A stretch of DNA of 64,000 nt. It comes from Nocardioidaceae bacterium (GTDB lineage: Bacteria; Actinomycetota; Actinomycetes; Propionibacteriales; Nocardioidaceae). The position numbers and the translations under genes are program-made. Below the pieces are notes generated by a model that did no database searches, was not told the DNA's origin, and saw nothing but the letters and a program-made list of their open reading frames with translations. Each line of letters begins with the position of its first letter. Positions within the stretch are counted from its first letter, which is position 1. This document shows positions 9,844 through 18,735 of this stretch, piece by piece. The stretch covers positions 1 to 64,000 of the forward strand of contig JAICXL010000004.1 in NCBI GenBank assembly GCA_025980475.1, in the 5' to 3' direction.

Positions 9844-10719
9844 TCAGTTCACGGCGAAGTGCACGTGGTCCATGTGGTTGGCAGTGGCGGAGCCCCGGTC
9901 GGGCATCAGCCGCCAGCCCTCGCTCGCTCGGACGGGAGTCCAGATGTGCTGGCGGTAGATGATGTCGTAGAGGTCCAGCTCCGCGGCGTGGGCCTGCAGG
10001 AACTCCGCGATCCGGTAGCCCACTGTGGGGTCGGAGGTCATCGCGTCGACCGCGCGGCCCGTGTCGTGCTCGGGACGAGGGGCGAGTCCGCCGTACGTGG
10101 TCACCTGGGGGAAGTTGTGGCAGACCGCCTCGTAGGCACGGACCGCTGCCGGCACGAGTCCGTCGATCACCGACTCGGTGCCCGGGCAGGGCGTGTCCGC
10201 CAGGCCCATCCGGGCCGGCTCCGGCGCCGGCCGCCGGTCGGCCAGGTAGGCGACGTGGACCCAGCGGGAGTCCCCGCCGTCGGAGATCTCCGCGAAGCCG
10301 TGCAGCACCCGGCCGGTCACCCCGACCTTGTCGCCGGCATGGACGAGGCCGACCACACGGGACCCCGGGTCGGCGCTGAGCCAGACGTTGAGGTCCGCCG
10401 TGGCCCACTTCGTGTCGGTGACGCGGAGCGGCGGCGCCTTGTGCAGCTCGGCGACCACGGCTGCGTCACGAAGCCGGTCCGACGACCTCGAGGTGCGGAC
10501 GGCCCGGTTGGCCATCTCGAGCGGTCGCGACAGCAAGGTGTGGGCCCAGCTGGTGTCGGCGGTCGGCACCCTCGCCGGCGCGCGCCCGGGAGCGGCCCCG
10601 ACCGCCACACCGGCGGCCACCGCCCCTGTCGTGAGCAGCGGTGCGACCAGCAGCGCGACGCACGCGCGGCGTCGAGGCCACCGGCTCCGGGAGCGGAGCG
10701 CGTGTCGGCCTGAAGGCAC
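9844..10719 (-). CDS. Secreted protein, SH3-like plus LAS-type peptidase-like C-terminal domain
   Basis: About 291 residues. Basic head and hydrophobic segment (RRRACVALLVAPLLTTGAVA) form a signal peptide or anchor. A middle part (TADLNVWLSADPGSRVVGLV...GDSRWVHVAYLAD) resembles a bacterial SH3 repeat that binds the wall. The C-terminal ~110 residues carry HDTGRAVDAM and NHMDHVHFAV, the H-x6-D...H-x-H pattern of LAS/M15-like zinc peptidases, a domain frequent in actinobacterial secreted proteins. GTG 10719 is chosen because it leaves a normal n-region, but its ribosome site is poor; GTG starts 40-60 nt upstream are possible. Activity is unproven. Confidence 0.72.
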   Translation of the reverse strand: MPSGRHALRSRSRWPRRRACVALLVAPLLTTGAVAAGVAVGAAPGRAPARVPTADTSWAHTLLSRPLEMANRAVRTSRSSDRLRDAAVVAELHKAPPLRVTDTKWATADLNVWLSADPGSRVVGLVHAGDKVGVTGRVLHGFAEISDGGDSRWVHVAYLADRRPAPEPARMGLADTPCPGTESVIDGLVPAAVRAYEAVCHNFPQVTTYGGLAPRPEHDTGRAVDAMTSDPTVGYRIAEFLQAHAAELDLYDIIYRQHIWTPVRASEGWRLMPDRGSATANHMDHVHFAVN

Positions 10720-10747
10720 GAGTCGTCCAATCGTCGGGTGCGGGGGC

Positions 10748-10777
10748 CGCCCCGATGGAAGCACAAAAACCGGGGCG
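10748..10777 (-). terminator. Hairpin after dusB (terminator-like, no U-tract)
   Basis: A 7-bp GC stem (CGCCCCG/CGGGGCG) with a 16-nt loop, 25 nt after the dusB stop. It lacks a U-run, as is usual for actinobacterial terminators. It also lies in the leader of the next gene, so a regulatory hairpin is an alternative. Confidence 0.4.
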
Positions 10778-10802
10778 TCTCGCAATTGTCCGCCACGGTG
10801 CG

Positions 10803-11936
10803 TCAGCCGCCACTGACCTCGTCGGCGTCCTCGCGCACGATCTCGGCGGCGTCGCCGGAGTCGTCGAGCCATCCCTCGGGCAGCACCACTCGCTTGCGTG
10901 GACTGCCCTGACGTCCGCGCGGGGCGCCGAGCTCGGAGACCGGGAACGGCTCGTCGGGATCCAGCCGGGCCAGCAGTGCGTCGAGCTCGGCCAGCGTCGT
11001 CACCAGCGCCATGGCGTGGCGCAGCTCACCGCCGGCCCGGAAGCCCTTGAGGTACCACGAGACGTGCTTGCGGAACTCCTTGCAGCCGCGCTCGGCCCCC
11101 ATGTGCTCCACGAGCAGCTCCGCGTGGCGGCGCATCATCACAGCGACCTCGCCGAGGCTGGGCAGGGTCGCCACCCGTTCACCGGCGAAGGCGGCGGCCA
11201 GGTCGCGGAAGAGCCAGGGGCGGCCGAGGCAGCCACGGCCCACGACGACTCCGGCGGCGCCTGTCTGCTCGACCATCTGGAGCGCGTCGGCGGCCTCCCA
11301 GATGTCACCGTTGCCCAGGACCGGGATATCGACGTGGTCCACCAGCTCGGCGATCGCGGTCCAGTCCGCCTCGCCGGAGTAGGCCTGGATCGCCGTACGA
11401 CCGTGCAGTGCGATCGCCGCGGCACCGGCCTCCTGGGCGATCCGGCCGGCGTCGAGGAAGGTCAGGTGGTCGTCGTCGATGCCTTTGCGGGTCTTGACGG
11501 TGACCGGCACGCCGTGGTGTGCCGCTGCATCGACCGCACTCTCGACGATGGCGCCGAAGAGCTTGCGCTTCCACGGCAGCGCGGCCCCACCGCCCTTGCG
11601 GGTCACCTTCGGCACCGGGCAGCCGAAGTTCAGGTCCACGTGGGCGACGGCATACTCACTGCAGAGGATCTCGGTCGCCTTGCCGACGTAGGCCGGGTCG
11701 GTGCCGTAGAGCTGGACCGAGCGGACGTCCTCGAGCTCGTCGAAGACCAGCATCGACCGGGTCGTCTCGTCCCCCTCGACGAGGCCGCGCGAGGTGATCA
11801 TCTCGCAGACATAGAGACCAGCGCCCTGCTCGCGACAGAGCCGGCGGTAGGCCGCGTTGGTGATCCCGGCCATCGGGGCCAGGACCACCGGTGCGTCTAC
11901 CCGCAGCGTGCCGAGGGCCAGGGCTGGCGTGGTCAG
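10803..11936 (-). CDS. dusB: tRNA-dihydrouridine synthase
   Basis: FMN/NADPH enzyme that reduces uridines in the tRNA D-loop. 377 residues: TIM-barrel opening VVLAPMAGITNAAYRRLCRE, catalytic Cys106 in DLNFGCPVPKVTRKGGGAALP, VTVKTRKGID, HGRTAIQAYSGEADW, LGNGDIWEA and GVVVGRGCLGRPWLF, then a helical C-terminal domain. No ATG, GTG or TTG fits the N terminus: the first in-frame ones fall inside the barrel motif. CTG 11936 overlaps the TGA of the lipoprotein gene (CTGA), with GGGAAG 5 nt before it, so a coupled CTG start is proposed. Confidence 0.93.
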   Translation of the reverse strand: MTTPALALGTLRVDAPVVLAPMAGITNAAYRRLCREQGAGLYVCEMITSRGLVEGDETTRSMLVFDELEDVRSVQLYGTDPAYVGKATEILCSEYAVAHVDLNFGCPVPKVTRKGGGAALPWKRKLFGAIVESAVDAAAHHGVPVTVKTRKGIDDDHLTFLDAGRIAQEAGAAAIALHGRTAIQAYSGEADWTAIAELVDHVDIPVLGNGDIWEAADALQMVEQTGAAGVVVGRGCLGRPWLFRDLAAAFAGERVATLPSLGEVAVMMRRHAELLVEHMGAERGCKEFRKHVSWYLKGFRAGGELRHAMALVTTLAELDALLARLDPDEPFPVSELGAPRGRQGSPRKRVVLPEGWLDDSGDAAEIVREDADEVSGG

Positions 11937-12649
11937 TGCTTCTTCCCGTGGTGCTTCCGGGCGTGCTTCTTCTGGTGCTTGCCGTGGTGCTTGTGGTGCG
12001 TCTTCGGCGCAGTGACCTTGCCGGTCCACGTGATCGGCTCGTAGGCCTGCAGCGGCCGGAAGCTCATCGCGGTGAGGTGACCGCGATCGGGGACGAGGTA
12101 GAGCAGGCAGGTCTGCAAACTGGCGCCCGGCCCGAACTTGGCGGGGAGCGAGGTGGACGGACAGGCCTCGAAGCGGTTGGTGAAGCCGGACGCGTGGATG
12201 AGCGTGTTGTCCTGGTCGACCAGCCACAGCGGCACGTCGGTGTGACCGACGTCGCCGCTGCCGACGTTGCGGACCTTGACGTCCACGTAGTAGGGCGTCG
12301 AGTGGCGGGCGCGCTTGTCGAGGACGTAGGCCGCGAGGTCGGAGATCCGAGCCTTGCGCACGTTGGCCACGGTCAGCCGCAGCACCGTGTTGCGCTTGCT
12401 GTTGGGCTCGTAGGCCACCGTGGCCGTTTCGCCGAAGGACAGATGGGTGCCCGGCGGCGTGATCTGCACCCCGGGCGGCACTGACACGTCACCGGTGGGC
12501 AACGTCACCGAGGGCCGGTCCGATGCGTGCGCTGCCGCCGTGTGCTGCGACGCCTTCGGCGACCCCCCGCAGCCGGTGAGCACCAGTGAGACGGCCAGCA
12601 GGACGGCGGCGAGCACGGGCAGGCGGGGCAGGGGCGGAGTCACCCGCAC
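11933..12649 (-). CDS. Lipoprotein with His/Lys-rich C-terminal tail
   Basis: About 238 residues. Signal peptide ends in the lipobox VLTGCGG, so the mature protein is anchored outside the membrane. The body is Thr/Val-rich beta-type sequence with two cysteines (EACPST, LQTCLLY), resembling DUF4352-like extracellular folds, but I do not recognise the family with certainty. The last ~25 residues are almost only His and Lys (HHKHHGKHQKKHARKHHGKK), suited to metal or polyanion binding. Start uncertain: GTG 12649 gives a normal signal peptide; ATG 12682 and TTG 12694 are alternatives. Its stop overlaps the CTG start proposed for dusB. Confidence 0.78.
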   Translation of the reverse strand: MRVTPPLPRLPVLAAVLLAVSLVLTGCGGSPKASQHTAAAHASDRPSVTLPTGDVSVPPGVQITPPGTHLSFGETATVAYEPNSKRNTVLRLTVANVRKARISDLAAYVLDKRARHSTPYYVDVKVRNVGSGDVGHTDVPLWLVDQDNTLIHASGFTNRFEACPSTSLPAKFGPGASLQTCLLYLVPDRGHLTAMSFRPLQAYEPITWTGKVTAPKTHHKHHGKHQKKHARKHHGKKH

Positions 12650-12687
12650 ATTGTGCCCGTCGGCCCCGAGGATGCCCGGCATTGACC

Positions 12688-14088
<1,401 letters not shown>

Positions 14089-14138
14089 TGTCTCGGACTC
14101 CTGCTGGGACGGCCACCGGCTGGCTGCCGGCGGGTGGG

Positions 14139-14450
14139 TCAGCCTATCGAGCGGGGGACGCTGGTGTTGAGCTCCCCCTCGACCGCCTCGTAGGCGCTCG
14201 GCTCGTCCAGCGCCCGCGAGAGCAACGGGACGGCGCGGACCTTCACGTCGTACGACGACAGCGCCCGGCGGTAGCTGCCGACGTGGCGCCAGCGCGTCAC
14301 CAGCACCCAGAGGTCGGGCTCATCGACGTTGCGCCCGATCCGACCGTCCTCGAAGCCGGTCTGCGCGGCGAGCGCGGCGAGTGCCTCCTCGAGGACGCCG
14401 CGGAAGCCGCCGTCGGAGGCGTCCACGCGGAACCTGCTCACCACCAGCAC
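14139..14450 (-). CDS. Antibiotic biosynthesis monooxygenase (ABM) domain protein
   Basis: 103 residues with the ferredoxin-like ABM fold: VVSRFRV, a helix with alternating Ala/Leu ([31 protein letters not shown]), then [37 protein letters not shown]. The family includes small cofactor-less monooxygenases and haem-degrading enzymes, but many members are uncharacterised, so no reaction is assigned. GTG 14450 lies 6 nt after a TAGCAT box (leaderless). It is transcribed divergently from znuA. Confidence 0.78.
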   Translation of the reverse strand: MLVVSRFRVDASDGGFRGVLEEALAALAAQTGFEDGRIGRNVDEPDLWVLVTRWRHVGSYRRALSSYDVKVRAVPLLSRALDEPSAYEAVEGELNTSVPRSIG

Positions 14451-14456
14451 GGCCCG

Positions 14457-14462
14457 ATGCTA
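14457..14462 (-). promoter_or_regulatory. Predicted -10 box of the ABM gene (leaderless)
   Basis: TAGCAT on the minus strand ends 6 nt before GTG 14450; no ribosome site is seen. The palindromic GTTGACAAC (14481-14489) could serve as a shared -35 region for this and the divergent znuA promoter, though its spacing to this box (20 nt) is long. Confidence 0.4.
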
Positions 14463-14481
14463 CAGGCCCGGAGACCGGAAG

Positions 14482-14517
14482 TTGACAACGGTTCCCATCT
14501 GGAATGAGAATCATTCC
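14482..14517 (+). promoter_or_regulatory. znuA promoter with overlapping Zur operator
   Basis: A consensus TTGACA (14482-14487) is followed after 17-18 nt by GAGAAT (14506-14511) as -10, which puts the transcription start at about 14518, on the znuA ATG. A perfect 7-bp inverted repeat GGAATGA-GAA-TCATTCC covers 14501-14517, masking the -10. It resembles actinobacterial Zur boxes (TGAxAATxATTxxCA type), and a Zur gene closes the operon. Zinc-bound Zur should therefore block polymerase directly. Confidence 0.78.
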
Positions 14518-14518
14518 C

Positions 14519-15376
14519 ATGCGATCTGCCCTCGGCCTCCTGCTCGGCCTGGCGATGGTGTCCGCGCTGTCGGGATGCGCCTCGGTCGGCCGCTCCGGAC
14601 CGACGGTGGTCGCGTCGTTCTATCCGCTGCAGTTCGTCGCCCAGCGCATCGTCGGCGACCACGCGAAGGTGCTGAACCTGACCGCGCCGGGCGTCGAGCC
14701 CCACGACCTGGAGCTCACCGTGCGCCAGACCGCAGAGATCTCCGCGTCGACGGCGGTCTTCTTCGAGCACAGCCTGCAGCCGAGCGTGGACCAGGCCGTG
14801 GCCGCCGACGCGCCGGCGCACGCCCTGGACACCACCGCGGTGGTGCCGCTGCGCAACGGGGACCCGCACTTCTGGCAGGACCCGACGCTCCTCGCCCGCG
14901 TGGCCCGGGCCTTCACCCGAATGATGGTCGCCGCGGAGCCCGCGCACGCCGCCGACTTCCGGAGCAACGACGCCCGGCTGCAGCGCGACCTGCGCCGCCT
15001 CGACGCCGACTTCCGCAGCGGCCTGGCCCACTGCCGGATCCGCACCCTGGTGGTCAGCCACGACGCGTTCGAGTACCTCGGCCGCCGCTACCACCTCGCG
15101 GTGCACTCCATCGCCGGCATCACCCCTGACGCAGAGCCCTCCCCCCAGCACCTCCAGCAGATCTCCGCGCTGGTCCGGTCCGAGGGCATCACCACGGTTT
15201 TCAACGAGCGCCTGGCAAGTCCGCAGATGGTGGACGCGCTCTCGCACGACCTCGGGGTGCGCACGGCCGTCCTGGACACCCTGGAGGGCCTCACGTCGAC
15301 AGATCCTCATGCCAACTACCTCTCGATCATGCGCGCCAACCTGGCGGCCATCCAGAAGGCGGACTCCTGCTCATGA
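14519..15376 (+). CDS. znuA: Zinc ABC transporter substrate-binding lipoprotein
   Basis: Captures Zn2+ outside the membrane and hands it to ZnuB. 285 residues: signal peptide with lipobox VSALSGCASV, then the cluster A-I fold with metal ligands in APGVEPHDLELT, NGDPHFWQDPTLLA and VVSHDAFEYLGRRYHL, and a late acidic ligand region (TSTDPHANYL). The His-rich mobile loop of some ZnuA proteins is absent. ATG 14519 is chosen over ATG 14504 because the latter lies inside the Zur operator and the -10 box; the mRNA is probably leaderless. Overlaps znuC by ATGA. Confidence 0.94.
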   Translation: MRSALGLLLGLAMVSALSGCASVGRSGPTVVASFYPLQFVAQRIVGDHAKVLNLTAPGVEPHDLELTVRQTAEISASTAVFFEHSLQPSVDQAVAADAPAHALDTTAVVPLRNGDPHFWQDPTLLARVARAFTRMMVAAEPAHAADFRSNDARLQRDLRRLDADFRSGLAHCRIRTLVVSHDAFEYLGRRYHLAVHSIAGITPDAEPSPQHLQQISALVRSEGITTVFNERLASPQMVDALSHDLGVRTAVLDTLEGLTSTDPHANYLSIMRANLAAIQKADSCS

Positions 15377-16155
15377 CTGACCATCCCGAGGTGCTCGCGG
15401 TCACCGATGTCGCTGTGGCGATCAACGGCCGGCCGATCCTGCGCGACGTCGACCTGACCGTGCGCCAGGGCGAGGTGGTCGCAGTCCTGGGCGCGAACGG
15501 CTCGGGGAAGTCCACACTGGTCAAGACAGTGCTCGGGCTCCGCCAGCCCGCGCGCGGAGAGGTGCGTCTCTTCGGCACGCCGCTGGCGGACTTCCGGGCC
15601 TGGTCCCGCCTGGGCTACGTGCCGCAACGCTCCCCCGTCGGCCAGGGGGTGCCGTCGTCGGTCTGGGAGGTGGTCGCCTCCGGACGGGTCTCCCACCGCC
15701 GGCCGCTGCTGCCGATGGGCCGCACCGACCGGAGCGCCATCGCCGAGGCGCTGGCTGCGGTCGGCATGACCGACCGCGCCCGCCAGCCGGTGGGCACGCT
15801 GTCGGGCGGCCAGCAGCAGCGGGTGCTGGTGGCGCGCACCCTGGCCTCCGAGCCCGACCTGCTCGTGCTCGACGAACCCAATGCCGGGGTCGACCTCTTC
15901 AGTCAGGACGCAATCGCCGCGACCCTGGCCGCCCGGTCGCGTGCCGGCGCCACGGTGGTCGTCGTCCTCCACGAGCTCGGTCCGTTCGAGGCGATGATCC
16001 AGCGCACCGTCGTGGTGCGGGAGGGGCGGATCGCCTTCGACGGGGCACCCGACCGCGTCGGCGCGCTGCTCGCCGATCACGGGCACCACCACCTGCCGGC
16101 CAGCCACGGCGGGCTCGTGCCCGAGGTCCAGGCGCCACTGGAGGGACAAGCCTGA
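15373..16155 (+). CDS. znuC: Zinc ABC transporter ATP-binding protein
   Basis: ATPase of the zinc importer, 260 residues. Walker A GANGSGKST at residues 40-48, Q-loop YVPQRS, signature LSGGQQQRVLVARTLA, Walker B LLVLDEPNAGVD, and switch His in VLHELG. The tail ends with a short His stretch (DHGHHHLPASHGG), a possible zinc-sensing or storage tail. Starts in the last codon of znuA (ATGA) and ends on the znuB start (TGATG), so the three genes are translationally coupled. Confidence 0.96.
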   Translation: MTDHPEVLAVTDVAVAINGRPILRDVDLTVRQGEVVAVLGANGSGKSTLVKTVLGLRQPARGEVRLFGTPLADFRAWSRLGYVPQRSPVGQGVPSSVWEVVASGRVSHRRPLLPMGRTDRSAIAEALAAVGMTDRARQPVGTLSGGQQQRVLVARTLASEPDLLVLDEPNAGVDLFSQDAIAATLAARSRAGATVVVVLHELGPFEAMIQRTVVVREGRIAFDGAPDRVGALLADHGHHHLPASHGGLVPEVQAPLEGQA

Positions 16156-17144
16156 TGCTCGACATCCTGGTCTCGCCGTTCATGCTGCGTGCCTTCCTCG
16201 CCGCCGCCGTCACCGGCCTCTCGGCACCCGCCGTGGGCACCTACCTCGTGCAGCGGCGGCTGTCCCTGATGGGTGACGGCATCGGCCACATCTGCGTCAC
16301 GGGGGTCGCGCTCGGCCTGCTCACCGGTACCTCCCCCACCATCACCGCGATCCTCGTCGCGGCGGCCGGGGCGTTCCTCATCGAGGTGATCCGCTCCACC
16401 GGCAAGGCTTCCGGCGACGTGGCGCTGGCGCTGCTGTTCTACGGCGGGATCGCCGGCGGCCTGGTCCTGGTCTCCTTCGCCGGCAACGGCGCATTCGCGC
16501 TGCAGGGCTACCTGTTCGGTTCGATCACCACCATCTCGGTCACCGACGTGTGGGCGGCGGTCGCCATGGCCGCCGCCGTCGTGCTGCTTGCCCTCGCTCT
16601 GCTGCCCCAGCTGTTCGCCGTGGCCAACGACGAGGACTACGCACGCACCGCCGGGTTGCCGGTCCGCGCATACAACGTGTTGATCGCGGTGCTCGCCGCC
16701 GTCACGATCACGGTCGCGATGCGCACGGTCGGGCTGCTCCTGGTCAGTGCGCTGATGGTGATCCCGGTCGCCACCGCGCAGCAGTTCGCCCGCGGGTTCC
16801 GGGTCACCATGCTCGGCGCCATGGTGGCCGGTGCGGTCGCGGCCCTCGTCGGGGTGACCACCTCGGCGTTCGTCGACGTCCCGCCGGGCGCCACCATCGT
16901 GCTGGTCTCCCTCGTCGGCTTCGCGCTGACCGCACCGGTCGGCGCCGTCGTGCAGCGCCGGCGCCGGCGCCGGGTGCCCTTCGCCGTCGAGGAGCAACCC
17001 GACCACCTGACCGTCGACGAGCCGCACGGCCACGAGCACGGCCCCGGCTGCGGGCACGAGGCGGTCGAGCACGGTGACCACATCGACTACATCCACGGCG
17101 GGCATCGCCACGCTGTCCACGGAGGGCACTATGACGAGCACTGA
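16155..17144 (+). CDS. znuB: Zinc ABC transporter permease with His-rich tail
   Basis: Membrane channel of the importer, ABC-3 family, 329 residues. About eight to nine hydrophobic helices cover residues 5-270; family motifs include QRRLSLMGDGIGHICVTGVALG and VGLLLVSALMVIPVATAQQF. After RRRRRVPFAVEEQ comes a cytoplasmic tail of about 50 residues packed with His and acidic residues (HGHEHGPGCGHE, HGGHRHAVHGGHYDEH), longer than usual and likely zinc-binding. The tail codons overlap zur by 14 bp. Confidence 0.95.
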   Translation: MLDILVSPFMLRAFLAAAVTGLSAPAVGTYLVQRRLSLMGDGIGHICVTGVALGLLTGTSPTITAILVAAAGAFLIEVIRSTGKASGDVALALLFYGGIAGGLVLVSFAGNGAFALQGYLFGSITTISVTDVWAAVAMAAAVVLLALALLPQLFAVANDEDYARTAGLPVRAYNVLIAVLAAVTITVAMRTVGLLLVSALMVIPVATAQQFARGFRVTMLGAMVAGAVAALVGVTTSAFVDVPPGATIVLVSLVGFALTAPVGAVVQRRRRRRVPFAVEEQPDHLTVDEPHGHEHGPGCGHEAVEHGDHIDYIHGGHRHAVHGGHYDEH

Positions 17145-17526
17145 ACCCGGCACGGGGCGCACCACGCGCCAGCGCCGCGCTGTGACGGCAGCCCTGGCCG
17201 CTGCTGACGACTTCCGGAGCGCCCAGGAGATCCACGACCAGCTCCGGACCGGGCCCGACAGCGTCGGCCTCTCCACGGTCTACCGCACGCTGCAGGCCAT
17301 GGCCGATGCCGGTGAGGTCGACGTGCTCAGGTCGGAGGCCGGAGAGTCGGTCTACCGCCGGTGCAGCACCAGCCACCATCACCACCTCGTCTGCCGGTCG
17401 TGTGGCGCCACGGTCGAGGTGGCCGGTCCCACGGTCGAGCGATGGACCAGTGCGGTCGCTGCCGAGCACGGCTACACCGACGTCAGCCACACCGTGGAGA
17501 TCTTCGGGACCTGCCCCGACTGCTGA
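17131..17526 (+). CDS. zur: Zinc uptake regulator, Fur family
   Basis: Zn-dependent repressor, 131 residues. Winged helix at the N terminus (TRQRRAVTAALAAADDFRSAQEIH, recognition helix VGLSTVYRTLQAMADAGEVD), then the dimerisation/metal domain. His cluster STSHHHHLVC and structural zinc cysteines Cys88-x2-Cys91 and Cys128-x2-Cys131. ATG 17131 is chosen for its GGAGGG site; it begins inside the znuB tail (14-bp overlap). Being last in the operon it controls, it should be autoregulated through the operator at 14501. Zur is favoured over Fur or Mur because of the linked zinc transporter. Confidence 0.93.
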   Translation: MTSTEPGTGRTTRQRRAVTAALAAADDFRSAQEIHDQLRTGPDSVGLSTVYRTLQAMADAGEVDVLRSEAGESVYRRCSTSHHHHLVCRSCGATVEVAGPTVERWTSAVAAEHGYTDVSHTVEIFGTCPDC

Positions 17527-17594
17527 CCGGAGTGCCTGCATTTGCCCGGGCATTTCGCCACAGGGCGGACGGATCGGACAACCCCTTCGGGCCA

Positions 17595-17624
17595 TTGCCA
17601 GCCGGTGGCTGCCGCACCTAGCGT
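17595..17624 (+). promoter_or_regulatory. Promoter for the secreted protein gene at 17671
   Basis: TTGCCA (17595-17600), 18-nt spacer, TAGCGT (17619-17624). Predicted transcription start near 17631 leaves a 40-nt leader with AGGAGGGG just before ATG 17671. Upstream, at 17527-17594, I see only a short palindrome TGCCCGGGCA after the zur stop. Confidence 0.5.
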
Positions 17625-17670
17625 CGAAGCTGGAGTTGGAGCTCTCGGGACCGAGGCCAGGAGGGGCCAG

Positions 17671-18612
17671 ATGTCTCATCCACCCATCCGCCGTCTAGCA
17701 GGTGTCGGACTCGGGCTGCTGAGCCTTGTCGCCGCACTGTTGTGGGCGGTGCCGGCGAATGCGGCGAAACCACGGCCGCTCGACGTGGTCACCTTGCAGG
17801 TGACGAGCATCCAGGGAGTGCAGGCGCCTGCGGGCACCTCGACGGCTCCCTTCATCGTCAAGAACGTGCCCTTCGACGCGACCGTGTCGTTCTTCGACTC
17901 CAGCGGCGCGCCCACGGTGCTTCCGAGCGGCGTGAGCTCGCTCCAGCTCACCGACTCCCTCGGTGACACGCTCGGCACGGTCGACAACGTCCCGTCCACG
18001 GCCAGCTCGGTGCAGTTCCAGGGCGTCTCCATCGGCACGGCGGCGAATGCCGTGACGGTGCAGGCCTCCGTCGCGAAGGGCAGCACGAAGAGCACCCAGC
18101 CGGTGCCGTCGGGTCCGTTCGACGTCCTGGTCACCTTCACCAGCTGGTCGCAGGACAGTCCGCTGAGCCAGGTCGGGGGCACTGCCGGGACAGCTGGTGC
18201 GGGCTGCTCGCCGACGCCGGACGACCCGATCTGCGCCGACCTGCTGCTGCCCAACGGCAGCGGAACCGGGATACTGATGTCTCTCGGCGTCTGTGCCGGA
18301 CTGGGCAAGTGCGTGGGCTCCGATGCCCAGGCCCTGGTCGGGCTCTCCGACCTCTACTCGTCGTCGGACCCGGCGACGATGATCGTCAAGTGCGACAAGA
18401 CGTTGTGCGGTGGCGGCGGCATCAACAAGCAGAAGCTCGCGGTCGAGCCCAGCGGCGGCGGCGGCTTCGCCCTCGCACCGGCCTGCCCGGCGAAGAACGA
18501 CCTCGGCGGCCTTCCCTTCTGCGTCGACTACGTGCAGAGCACCAGGGACAACGCCGGCGACACCTATCTCTACCTCCTGTTCACCCACGACGTCCGGGCG
18601 CACTACACGTGA
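17671..18612 (+). CDS. Secreted protein of unknown function
   Basis: 313 residues. Clear Sec signal peptide (RRLAGVGLGLLSLVAALLWAVPANA, cleavage after ANA near residue 32), no lipobox. The first part of the mature protein is Ser/Thr/Val-rich beta sequence (LQVTSIQGVQAPAGTS..., PFIVKNVPFDATVSFFDSSG). The second half holds eight cysteines in pairs (GCSPTPDDPICADLL, GVCAGLGKC, KCDKTLC, PACP...PFCVDY) that could form four disulfides, and Gly-rich loops. No homologous family recognised. AGGAGGGG precedes ATG 17671. It converges on the cyclase gene at 18736; a functional link is only a guess. The 123-bp gap between them shows no strong terminator. Confidence 0.8.
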   Translation: MSHPPIRRLAGVGLGLLSLVAALLWAVPANAAKPRPLDVVTLQVTSIQGVQAPAGTSTAPFIVKNVPFDATVSFFDSSGAPTVLPSGVSSLQLTDSLGDTLGTVDNVPSTASSVQFQGVSIGTAANAVTVQASVAKGSTKSTQPVPSGPFDVLVTFTSWSQDSPLSQVGGTAGTAGAGCSPTPDDPICADLLLPNGSGTGILMSLGVCAGLGKCVGSDAQALVGLSDLYSSSDPATMIVKCDKTLCGGGGINKQKLAVEPSGGGGFALAPACPAKNDLGGLPFCVDYVQSTRDNAGDTYLYLLFTHDVRAHYT

Positions 18613-18735
18613 GGTGAACACCGACGATGATCCGCGGAACGTCGCGGCCCTTCGACCTCCAGTCGACCTTCAAGGTCGGCCCACGGCACCACCACCTCGA
18701 TCCTGATGTCTGTTCTTCAGCGACGTCCGCACCCC

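Noticed and set aside
18613..18735. Search for a small gene or bidirectional terminator between the secreted protein and the cyclase
   Set aside because: Only a weak 5-bp hairpin (CGACC/GGTCG) without U-run; open frames here have no ribosome site.
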